A DNA stretch of 64,000 bases, from contig UQIN01000004.1 of the NCBI GenBank assembly GCA_900541035.1, forward strand, positions 60,343 to 124,342. The letters are read 5' to 3'. Within the stretch, counting starts at the first letter, position 1, and every line of letters begins with the position of its first letter. The position numbers were made by a program, and so were the translations under genes. Source of the stretch: an uncultured Collinsella sp. GTDB lineage: Bacteria; Actinomycetota; Coriobacteriia; Coriobacteriales; Coriobacteriaceae. Positions 8,074-15,029 of the stretch are shown here, one piece after another. The notes beneath the pieces were generated by a model, which did not search any database, had not been told where the DNA came from, and saw nothing but the letters and a program-made list of their open reading frames with translations.

Positions 8074-9081
8074 TTATCTGGGCAAACGCTGACGATAGGC
8101 CGCCGGCGTGCAGCCATAGCGCTCGGCAAACTTTTTGTAGAAGAAGCTCATGTTGGCATAGCCCGCCTCGCGCGCAGCCGCCTCTGCCGTGGCACCGGCG
8201 TCGAGCAGTGCCGCTGCGCGCGCCAGGCGGCCCTCCTGCACGAGTTGCATGAATGTGCGGCCTGTCTGACGCTTGAGTAGGGCGCTTGCGTAGTTGGGGC
8301 TCAGGTGCAGATGGCGGGCGAGGTCGTCGAGCGCGCAATCGCAGGCGTGACGCTCGATATAGCCCATAGCAGCCGCGACCTGCGCCGATGGCAGCGCGGG
8401 CGCGTCCGACCGCAGAAGACCGGCCTCGTAGCTTTGCATGAGCTCGACCAACAGCAGCTCAAACAGCCTCGAGACAATCTGGGGGCTCGCTGGCGTGGGG
8501 TCCAGACGCTCGCACAGCATCTCCTGCATGTAGCGGCGCACGCGACGGCTGCCGCCCGTATGGAAATGCACGTGTCCGCGGTGGTCGGTTTCGTCCGTGA
8601 GGGCATTGAGCAGGAACCGCGAGACCGCGCTTGTGGGCGAAAGGCTTTGCTCCAGGCTACGGCGCAGCATTGGCCGCGAGATGATAACGCTCAGCATAAT
8701 GTCGTGCTCGCCGAGCTCGCCTACGGCATGCGGGCAGGCGACATCGAGCAGGAGGACCTCGTTTTGAGCGAGCATGAGCGGCGCGCCGTTGACGATCTGC
8801 GGCGCTCGTCCTCGATAGATATAGCTGATTTCGACATAATCGTGGACATGTTCCGGCACGGGATTGAAGCGCGAGTTGCGAACAATCGATAGACCATCGG
8901 GCATACCTTCTTGTCGTAGGGCGAGCGCTGGGTTGCCAATTTTACGAATGTATCGGCCATCAATATCTGCCTGATTACCTTGAACAAGTACATCGCTCCA
9001 GTCGTAATGGGCGCCCGCGCGATAGGCTCGCTCACTGTTGGTCAGCTCGAGTAGCAGGTTATCCAGACGCGTGAGCTCCAT
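8074..9081 (-). CDS. AraC-family transcriptional regulator
   Basis: 335 aa. The N-terminal half is a cupin-like sensor domain (PEHVHDYVEISYIYRG near residue 75). The C-terminal 100 residues are a double HTH of AraC/XylS type: LDDLARHLHLSPNYASALLK and then AAREAGYANMSFFYKKFAE ending CTPAAYRQRLPR. It is divergent from the GH106-like gene at 9198 and precedes GH1 copy 1 on the same strand, so it probably senses a sugar and controls one or both. The start at 9081 has a weak AGGAA site. Confidence 0.9.
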   Translation of the reverse strand: MELTRLDNLLLELTNSERAYRAGAHYDWSDVLVQGNQADIDGRYIRKIGNPALALRQEGMPDGLSIVRNSRFNPVPEHVHDYVEISYIYRGRAPQIVNGAPLMLAQNEVLLLDVACPHAVGELGEHDIMLSVIISRPMLRRSLEQSLSPTSAVSRFLLNALTDETDHRGHVHFHTGGSRRVRRYMQEMLCERLDPTPASPQIVSRLFELLLVELMQSYEAGLLRSDAPALPSAQVAAAMGYIERHACDCALDDLARHLHLSPNYASALLKRQTGRTFMQLVQEGRLARAAALLDAGATAEAAAREAGYANMSFFYKKFAERYGCTPAAYRQRLPR

Positions 9082-9197
9082 AGTATTCCTATCGTTGATT
9101 CAGTCATATTCTGCTGTGGTTTTGATATTAGCAAGGCGGCGCGCTCGGCGTACTCTGACTTCAATGGATTTGAAAGGCTGGTTTTGGAGGAGCGTAT

Positions 9198-11798
9198 ATG
9201 GCGACGTATTTTGAGCAGGTGCTTGGCGGCACCTACGACAACCATGTGCTTCCGTTCTTGTGGCTCAAGGGCGAGGCGCGCGAGACGATTACCGAGTATT
9301 TGGAGCAGATTGCCGGGGCCGACATCCGCGAGGTTTGCCTGGAATCACGCACGCATCCCGATTTCTGTCGCGACGGCTGGTGGTCTGACCTGCGCTTTAT
9401 CATCGGCGAGTGCAAGCGCCTGGGGTTAAAGATCTGGTTGCTCGACGACGCCCACTTCCCCACAGGCTATGCCAACGGCGCGCTCGAAGGCGATGACATC
9501 GACCCCGCGCTCAAGAAGACCGTGCTCAAGCATCGCACGATTACGGTCGTTGGTCCCCAGCCGTCCACGACCATCAAGCTCGGTAATCTCATGGACCCCA
9601 CCGAGCGCTTTGTGGGCGCGGCGGCTTTTGATGCCGCTGGTGCGCCGCTCGACCTTGCGCTCGCTGTTGAGCAAGGAGACGATGGCACACCCGCCCGCTT
9701 GCGTTTTGACGCCCCCGCCGGTGTCACCACGATCGAGCTCTACGTCACCAGCCAAAAGACCGGCTTTCGCGATGAGTACATCAACATGGTCGATGCCGCC
9801 TCGTGCCGTGTGCTGATCGACGCTGTCTACGAACCCACGTTTGAGCACCTGGGCGACGAGTTCGGCAAAACGATCTTGGGCTTTTTTACCGACGAGCCCG
9901 GCTTTATGAACGAGAAGGGCACCACGCTCGACGATGCCTCTACCAGCAGCTTTATCGGGCGAAGCGACCTGGCGCTGCCGTGGTCGGACGAGCTTGCCCG
10001 CCGCCTACACGATGCGCTTGGCGAGAATTGGCTTACCAAGTTGCACGGCCTTTGGACGCGCGAGGCAGACGGCGCCCAGGTCCGTCACGCCTACATGGAT
10101 ATTGCCACGCAGCACTACCGCGCGTGCTTTGACGAGCAGATCGGCGACTGGTGCCGTACGCACGGCGTTATGCACATTGGCCACGTGATCGAGGACAAGA
10201 GTTGCCACACGCGCCTGGGCCAGGGCGCCGGGCACTACTTCCGCGCGGTTGCCGGTCAGGACATGGCAGGCATCGATGTGGTTATCAACCAGCTTGTCCC
10301 CGGAATTGGCCGTGGGCACTACAGCTATTTCCACGGCGCGTGGAACATGGAGTTCTTTACCTACGCGCTTGCCAAGCTGGGCTCTTCGGCCGCGCGCCTC
10401 GACCCCAAAAAGCAGGGGCGCTGCATGGCCGAGGTCTTTGGCGCCTTTGGCTGGCACGAGGGTTTGCGCGAGATGAAGTGGATCGCCGATCACATGCTCG
10501 TCCGCGGTATTAACTGGTTTACGCCGCACGCGTTTAGCATGGCGCCCTTCCCCGACTGGGACTGCCCGCCGCATTTTTACGCGCACGGCAACAACCCGCA
10601 GTGGCCGCACTTTGGCCAGCTCATGCGCTATATGAATCGCACGGCCGCATTGCTTTCAGGAGGCACTGCCGCCTGCCCCGTCGCCGTTCTGTACCATGCC
10701 GACGCCGAATGGGCCGGCAACGCCATGCCCGTCGAGCGCGTAGCGGCCGAGCTCACGCGCGCGCAGATCGATTTTGACTTTGTGCCTGCCGAGGCTTTTG
10801 AGGATGAGGACCGCTACGAGGTTTCGATTGCCGATGGGACGTTTGCCGTTAATGGCTGTCGCTACCAGGCGTTTGTTATGCCCGGGGCTTCGTTTATTGG
10901 CGCGGCTACAGCGGAAGAGGTGAGGCGCATGATGGCCGCGGGTGTCACGGTGCTCGCTGCTGACGAAGTGCCCGGCGCTCTTTATGACGCGGATGGCGCA
11001 GCCGATCTGGACGGGCTTACGGCAACGCCACTTGCCGATGTGGCGGACGCGCTGGCAGACGCGGGGCTGCAGACCGTTGTGACCGATAGGCCACAGCCCT
11101 GGCTGCGCGCACTTCGCTACAAGCGTGCGGGCGAGACCTATGTGATGCTAGTCAACGAGCATCCGCGTGAAAGTATTTGCTGTACGGTTGCACTTGCTCG
11201 AGGCGAGCGCCTTTGCGGCACGCGCCTCGACCTGCTGAACGGCACCGAACCCGTTGCGTTTGATGGCGCGTTGGAGCTGGCGCCCTTCGAGAGCTGCGTT
11301 GTTGTTCTGGGAACGGGCGACGAGGTCGGACTCGATGACGGGGCGAACACGAATGCGGATGATGCGGTTTGCCTTAGCATCGACGGACCGTGGACCGTCG
11401 CCCTCTCCCCTGTCGGCAGCGATGGAACCTTTGGCGAGCCGCAAAAGCTCGAGCGCCTGTGCGATCTCACGGCTGAGCAGTTCCCCGGCGCATGTGGCAC
11501 GTTCCGCTATCGCACGTCGTTCGAGCTAGCCGACGGCCTCGCCCACACCGTCATTGACCTGGGGGATGCCTACGAAGTCGCAACGCTCACGCTCGACGGA
11601 CAAACGCTCGGTACGCGCATCTGCCCGCCCTACCGCTTTGCGACAGGCGCGCTTACCGCCGGCGCACACGAGCTCGCCATCGATGTCATCAACACACTCG
11701 ACCATGCGATTCCCGACATCTTCGCCCTCACCGAGCCCGTCGCGCCCAGCGGTGTCCTCGGCCCCGTTACCCTTCTCGGGCAAAACCTGCCAAAATAA
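9198..11798 (+). CDS. Large glycoside hydrolase, GH106 (alpha-L-rhamnosidase)-like
   Basis: 866 aa, no signal peptide, so probably cytoplasmic. The N-terminal region has a TIM-barrel-like start (ICLESRTHPDF-type segment, then LGLKIWLLDDAHFPTGYANG) that resembles the start of GH106 rhamnosidases. FFTDEPGF (about residue 235) and HIGHVIEDKSC (about 325) supply acidic residues suited to catalysis. The C-terminus has a beta-sandwich, sugar-binding-like segment (GTFRYRTSFELADG ... HELAIDVINTLDHAIPD). It is divergent from the AraC regulator and followed by an RpiR regulator. Family assignment is by pattern only; the substrate could be a rhamnoside or another deoxy-sugar glycoside. Its stop codon lies inside a hairpin repeat (11785-11819). 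Confidence 0.65.
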   Translation: MATYFEQVLGGTYDNHVLPFLWLKGEARETITEYLEQIAGADIREVCLESRTHPDFCRDGWWSDLRFIIGECKRLGLKIWLLDDAHFPTGYANGALEGDDIDPALKKTVLKHRTITVVGPQPSTTIKLGNLMDPTERFVGAAAFDAAGAPLDLALAVEQGDDGTPARLRFDAPAGVTTIELYVTSQKTGFRDEYINMVDAASCRVLIDAVYEPTFEHLGDEFGKTILGFFTDEPGFMNEKGTTLDDASTSSFIGRSDLALPWSDELARRLHDALGENWLTKLHGLWTREADGAQVRHAYMDIATQHYRACFDEQIGDWCRTHGVMHIGHVIEDKSCHTRLGQGAGHYFRAVAGQDMAGIDVVINQLVPGIGRGHYSYFHGAWNMEFFTYALAKLGSSAARLDPKKQGRCMAEVFGAFGWHEGLREMKWIADHMLVRGINWFTPHAFSMAPFPDWDCPPHFYAHGNNPQWPHFGQLMRYMNRTAALLSGGTAACPVAVLYHADAEWAGNAMPVERVAAELTRAQIDFDFVPAEAFEDEDRYEVSIADGTFAVNGCRYQAFVMPGASFIGAATAEEVRRMMAAGVTVLAADEVPGALYDADGAADLDGLTATPLADVADALADAGLQTVVTDRPQPWLRALRYKRAGETYVMLVNEHPRESICCTVALARGERLCGTRLDLLNGTEPVAFDGALELAPFESCVVVLGTGDEVGLDDGANTNADDAVCLSIDGPWTVALSPVGSDGTFGEPQKLERLCDLTAEQFPGACGTFRYRTSFELADGLAHTVIDLGDAYEVATLTLDGQTLGTRICPPYRFATGALTAGAHELAIDVINTLDHAIPDIFALTEPVAPSGVLGPVTLLGQNLPK

Positions 11799-11819
11799 AC
11801 CCGTCCCTTTTTGGCAGGT
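11785..11819 (+). repeat. Short hairpin repeat overlapping the GH106-like stop codon (family D, copy 2)
   Basis: Arms ACCTGCCAAAA (11785-11795) and TTTTGGCAGGT (11809-11819) are perfect inverted repeats. The element supplies the final codons and the TAA stop of the upstream gene. Same family and transcript orientation as 8038-8072. Confidence 0.65.
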
Positions 11820-11840
11820 TTGGCGAGTGCGGGAGTTCGA

Positions 11841-12695
11841 ATGGATATCAAACGCAAGATTACCGAGGCGCAGGGCCTAACCCCTACCGAGCAGCAGCTC
11901 GGCATCTCGGCCCTTGCCATGGGCGAGGACATCCGCGGACTCTCCATTAAGGAGTTTGCCGCCCGCGCCAATGTTTCGGTCGCAAGCGTGCACCGTTTTT
12001 GCAAAAAGCTCGGCCTCGAGGGCTTTAAGGACCTCAAGGTCGAGCTTATCCGCCTGGCGACCGAAGCAGGCAACCGCCGCGACGTGGACATCAACTTTCC
12101 CTTCGATGCCACGTCCACGCCCGCGCAGGTTATGGAGCGCATGGAAGGGCTCTACCAGACCACGCTGGCCGAGACGCAGGAGCTGCTCGACCCCGCGCAG
12201 CTCGACCACGCCGCCAAACTGATCGCGAAGGCACGGCAGGTCGATATCTACACCGGCTCGCACAACCTCTATCCAGCGGGGATGTTCCGCGACCGCCTAC
12301 TTTCGTCCGGCAAGAGCGCCACATGCTACAGCAGCACCGAGGCCCAGGTGCGCACGGCGCTCGCCTCGGATTCCGGCAATGTGGCGATCGTCATCTCCTA
12401 CAGCGGCCTTGCACCCAACCTCAAGGAAATCTTGCCGATCCTCAGCAGCCGACATGTTCCCGTCATTGTCATCGGCACACCTTATTGTGCGCGCCTGCAC
12501 CCCGGCTTTGCCGCCTACCTCACGGTGAGCGACCACGAGAGCATGACGCACCGCATCACGCAGTTCGCCAGCCACATCGCCGTGCAATACGTGCTCGATT
12601 CGCTCTACAGCAGCTACTTTGCCAAAGACTACGCCCGCTGCGCCGAGTTCCTAGAGCGCTCGTTCCCCTACACCCGCCTCCCCGGCCTCAAATAA
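11841..12695 (+). CDS. RpiR/MurR-family regulator (HTH + SIS domain)
   Basis: 284 aa. An N-terminal HTH_6 domain (LSIKEFAARANVSVASVHRF, about residues 34-53) is followed by a SIS sugar-phosphate-binding domain (QVDIYTGSHNLYPAG, VAIVISYSG, VPVIVIG). Such proteins respond to phosphosugars. ATG 11841 has GGGAG at 6-base spacing. It follows the GH106-like gene by 42 bases on the same strand, so cotranscription is likely, although the hairpin between them may lower readthrough. Confidence 0.9.
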   Translation: MDIKRKITEAQGLTPTEQQLGISALAMGEDIRGLSIKEFAARANVSVASVHRFCKKLGLEGFKDLKVELIRLATEAGNRRDVDINFPFDATSTPAQVMERMEGLYQTTLAETQELLDPAQLDHAAKLIAKARQVDIYTGSHNLYPAGMFRDRLLSSGKSATCYSSTEAQVRTALASDSGNVAIVISYSGLAPNLKEILPILSSRHVPVIVIGTPYCARLHPGFAAYLTVSDHESMTHRITQFASHIAVQYVLDSLYSSYFAKDYARCAEFLERSFPYTRLPGLK

Positions 12696-12730
12696 CAATC
12701 CGGCCCCACCGCGCCTCCAATCGCCCTCCT

Positions 12731-12798
12731 AAGTTGCGGTGAAATAGCTCCTGTTTAGGCTCTAAACCAGCACTTTCAGGAACTATTCCACCGCAACT
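12731..12798 (-). repeat. Hairpin repeat family A, copy 1
   Basis: Inverted repeat with arms starting AAGTTGCGGTGAAATAG (12731 on) and CAGGAACTATTCCACCGCAACT (to 12798). Read on the minus strand the two arm differences become G-U wobbles; on the plus strand they are A-C mismatches. It lies 35 bases beyond the stop of the minus-strand XRE gene. Other copies: 17851, 23344 and 30131. Confidence 0.8.
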
Positions 12799-12833
12799 CG
12801 TTGGCGCAGGGGCATCGGGCGGACAGCGGGCTT

Positions 12834-13454
12834 TTACTTGCGAGGCGTCGGCAAAACAAAGAGTCCGTGCTGGTTGCAGTAGAGGTACATTCTGCCGCGT
12901 CCGGTGATATGAAAACGCGGTTGCACCGATTGCTCTGGATAGAGCTTCTTGAGGCAGATGCCATCCATAGTCGCATATGCCACAAAGCTAATGTAATGAT
13001 CCTTGGTCATGGGATGGTCGAACGTGACGTACCAATCGTCCTCGATGCGCTCGATGGAAAAGGCGTGGTCCGCGTCCGGCTCTTCGGCCTCCTGGGGAAA
13101 CATCGTGGAGCCGCAGCAGCTAAAGCTGCCTTCTCCGAGCGCGTGCACAACGTTTCCGCAGATAGGGCAAACGTAAAAGACGCCTTTGAGCATATTGCCT
13201 GCACGGTTGGCGTTGGCCCGAATGTCACCAGCCAAAAGCTCAGCCACGCTTATGCCGAGTCTCTGGGCCAAAGGCTCAACGAGGGAAATGTCGGGAAGGC
13301 CGCGGCCGGACTCCCACTTGCTGACGGCTTTATCGGTCACGCCAAGGCTTTCCGCCAGGGCGCGCTGGGTGAGGCCGCGATCTTCGCGCGGCCGCTTGAT
13401 GGCATGTGCTGCCAAAAAAGTATGGGGGACATTGCTTTGCGGTGTCTGGTTCAT
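12834..13454 (-). CDS. XRE-family regulator with C-terminal zinc ribbon
   Basis: 206 aa. An N-terminal Cro/C1 HTH (RGLTQRALAESLGVTDKAVS, about residues 27-46, then KWESGRGLPD) is fused to a desulfoferrodoxin-like metal-binding ribbon (FYVCPICGNVVHALG ... FSCCGSTM, about residues 93-118) and a C-terminal domain of about 90 residues that may be beta-rich (IERIEDDWYVTFDHPM). Such fusions are common in Firmicutes and Actinobacteria; a redox- or metal-responsive role is a guess. No strong ribosome site is seen before ATG 13454, so the start is uncertain. Confidence 0.85.
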   Translation of the reverse strand: MNQTPQSNVPHTFLAAHAIKRPREDRGLTQRALAESLGVTDKAVSKWESGRGLPDISLVEPLAQRLGISVAELLAGDIRANANRAGNMLKGVFYVCPICGNVVHALGEGSFSCCGSTMFPQEAEEPDADHAFSIERIEDDWYVTFDHPMTKDHYISFVAYATMDGICLKKLYPEQSVQPRFHITGRGRMYLYCNQHGLFVLPTPRK

Positions 13455-13589
13455 GAGATGTCCGATCAGATTGGAGGAATGGAGCGAACCGGTTCAAGAG
13501 TCAGTATCCATTTGAAGACTGCCCTCGACAACCTACGCTGCGTAGACATGCACCGACCAAACGAGCGTGGATTTTCGGACACTTATCAA

Positions 13590-13657
13590 ATGAGCGTGGA
13601 TAATCTCCCACTTTGAGCCCCCACACAGGCCAAAACCGGGAGATTATCCACGCTCAT
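13590..13657. repeat. Perfect 20-bp inverted repeat (GAGCGTGGATAATCTCCC)
   Basis: Arms 13590-13609 and 13638-13657 are exact reverse complements around a 28-base loop. A partial direct copy of one arm (CGAGCGTGGATTTTCGGACAC) begins near 13561. REP-like; no transposase gene is adjacent. Confidence 0.8.
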
Positions 13658-13664
13658 CTCTGAC

Positions 13665-13720
13665 TAGTCATTGGGGACGTTCTTAAACGACTAGTCAAAC
13701 AAGAACGTCCCCAATGACTA
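13665..13720. repeat. Perfect 20-bp inverted repeat (TAGTCATTGGGGACGTTCTT)
   Basis: Arms 13665-13684 and 13701-13720 are exact reverse complements with a 16-base loop that itself contains GACTAGTC. Single arms of the same family occur at 4653-4676 and near 30103-30123. Confidence 0.8.
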
Positions 13721-13761
13721 CTGCCGCATCCGGGGCAAGACAACGCCGCAGGTAGAGGACG

Positions 13762-13910
13762 GACAGCGAGCGACGTCCAGAGCGAACAAGTTGGCATGAA
13801 AAAGGCAAGGCATAGACCTTCTGGTCATGCCTTGCCTTTTTGAATGACAAATTGTCGCTCTGGGCGGCGCGCAGCGTCGAGCCGTTACGCGGTTTGGAAA
13901 ACCGCGTAAC
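13762..13910 (-). repeat. Composite 3' hairpin element, copy 2 (after pyrE)
   Basis: Same architecture as 4704-4852. Hairpin 1 (13884-13910) has stem GTTACGCGGTTT / AAACCGCGTAAC in place of GTTGCGGCGTTT / AAACGCCGCAAC, so both sides changed together. The block GCTCGACGCTGCGCG and the CCAGAGCGA/TCGCTCTGG outer stem are kept. Hairpin 2 (13800-13840) has stem AAAAGGCAAGGCAT in place of AAAGAGGACGGCAT but the same centre GACCAGAAGGTC, and is followed by TTTTT on the minus strand. Confidence 0.82.
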
Positions 13911-14593
13911 TACTCCCGGACTCCGTACTGCTCGTAGTAGGCGTCGATGGCGGCCTTGAGCTCGTCATCGATGACGACCTTGCCGTCGATCTCGTGGTTG
14001 TAGAGGGTCTCGACGACCTCGGCCATGGAGACGATGCTCGCGACGGGGAAACCGTACTTGGCCTCGATCTCCTTCTGCGCGGTGGTCACGCCACCCTTGC
14101 CGACTTCCATGCGGTTGAGGGACACAATCAGGCCCTTGATCTCGACATCGGCAGCAGCCTTGACCTTGGGATAGGTCTCGTCGATGGACTTACCGCTGGT
14201 GGTGACGTCCTCGACCATGACTACGCGGTCGCCGTCCTGGGGCTCGTAGCCCAGCAGGTTGCCCTTGTCGGCGCCGTGGTCCTTGGCCTCCTTGCGGTCG
14301 CAGCAGTACTTGACCTCCTTGCCGTACAGCTCGTGGTAGGCAATGGCGGTCACGACGGCCAGGGGAATGCCCTTGTAGGCCGGTCCAAACAGCACGTCAA
14401 AGTCGTCACCAAAGTTATCGTGGATTGCCTGGGCGTAATACTCGCCCAACTTCTTGAGCTGGTAGCCCGTCACGTAAGCGCCGGCGTTCATAAAGAACGG
14501 GGACTGACGGCCGCTCTTGAGCGTAAAGCTGCCGAACTTAAGGACGTCGGACTCAACCATAAACTTGATGAACTCTTGCTTGTAAGCCTCCAT
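13910..14593 (-). CDS. pyrE: Orotate phosphoribosyltransferase
   Basis: Converts orotate and PRPP to orotidine 5'-phosphate in pyrimidine synthesis. 227 aa; the PRPP-binding loop VVMVEDVTTSGKSI lies near residues 122-135 and the substrate segment FGPAYKGIPLA near residue 70. Start 14593 has GAGGAG 6 bases upstream; an earlier in-frame start adds an unrelated tail. The longer, SAXF...GR-type N-terminus (KFGSFTLKSGRQSPFF) fits the actinobacterial/clostridial PyrE form. It stands alone here, with the composite hairpin directly after its stop codon. Confidence 0.95.
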   Translation of the reverse strand: MEAYKQEFIKFMVESDVLKFGSFTLKSGRQSPFFMNAGAYVTGYQLKKLGEYYAQAIHDNFGDDFDVLFGPAYKGIPLAVVTAIAYHELYGKEVKYCCDRKEAKDHGADKGNLLGYEPQDGDRVVMVEDVTTSGKSIDETYPKVKAAADVEIKGLIVSLNRMEVGKGGVTTAQKEIEAKYGFPVASIVSMAEVVETLYNHEIDGKVVIDDELKAAIDAYYEQYGVRE

Positions 14594-14722
14594 GTGGGCT
14601 CCTCTCGTAATTGCGTACGTGCCCTCCAGTTTAGCGCAGGCAGGGCGCGTTGCGGGTGCGCTTTCAGGCCACGGCATTCTGTAAAGGCTTTGTCAGGGGC
14701 AATGGTTTTCCGAACAATGGGG

Positions 14723-14751
14723 TTGACACGATAAACCCCCTCATCAAGAAT
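14723..14751 (+). promoter_or_regulatory. Possible promoter of the leader peptide / mgtA transcript
   Basis: TTGACA (14723-14728), a 17-base spacer and AAGAAT (14746-14751). The -35 is perfect and the -10 is weak. Transcription from here would cover the leader ORF and then mgtA. Confidence 0.4.
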
Positions 14752-14817
14752 ACGGGCGGATTCAAACGGGTACGAGATACCCAAAGCGCGCAGCGCCCGG
14801 CCTTAAGGAGGTGTGCC

Positions 14818-14889
14818 ATGGAAGGCAGCCATAGTCGAAAAACCTGCATGTCGCCCTCGGCACGCCGCGAGGATTCCGCACACGCATAA
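14818..14889 (+). CDS. Short leader-peptide ORF upstream of mgtA
   Basis: A 23-codon ORF, MEGSHSRKTCMSPSARREDS then AHA and stop. It has one of the strongest ribosome sites in the window (AAGGAGGTGTGCC before the ATG), which is why I take it seriously although it is so short. It ends 140 bases before the MgtA-type ATPase gene. In enteric bacteria a short leader peptide (MgtL) couples translation to mgtA transcription; this peptide shares no sequence with MgtL, so the parallel is only positional. Confidence 0.45.
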   Translation: MEGSHSRKTCMSPSARREDSAHA

Positions 14890-14910
14890 GCGCCACGAAC
14901 TAATCGCCAA

Positions 14911-14947
14911 AACCACCACAAAGGTGCCTGTCCCCTTTGTGGTGGTT
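14911..14947 (-). repeat. Hairpin repeat family B, copy 1
   Basis: Perfect 14-bp arms AACCACCACAAAGG (14911-14924) and CCTTTGTGGTGGTT (14934-14947), loop TGCCTGTCC. Other copies are at 17923, 21647 and 41823 (flipped). The loop sequence sets the orientation. Confidence 0.8.
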
Positions 14948-15029
14948 CGCGAGCATGACGTGAGCGACATCTAGGTTTTTTGAAGCAAATACGACACGTA
15001 CGCTAACTCCCTTCAACAAGGAGGACCCT

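Larger units (their letters stand above)
13455..13909. other. 455-bp gap made mostly of palindromic repeats
   Basis: Apart from the 5' flank of the XRE gene, this gap holds three separate inverted repeats in a row (13590-13657, 13665-13720, 13762-13910), listed on their own. I see no gene in it. Confidence 0.7.
14594..15029. other. 436-bp gap between divergent pyrE and mgtA
   Basis: Contains a possible plus-strand promoter (14723-14751), a short ORF with an excellent ribosome site (14818-14889) and a hairpin repeat of family B (14911-14947). I did not find an M-box or other known magnesium riboswitch consensus. Confidence 0.6.

Noticed and set aside
14594..15029. M-box riboswitch before mgtA
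   Set aside because: I looked for the conserved GUUAGGUGAGGCUCC and CGCUGCC-type blocks and did not find them.
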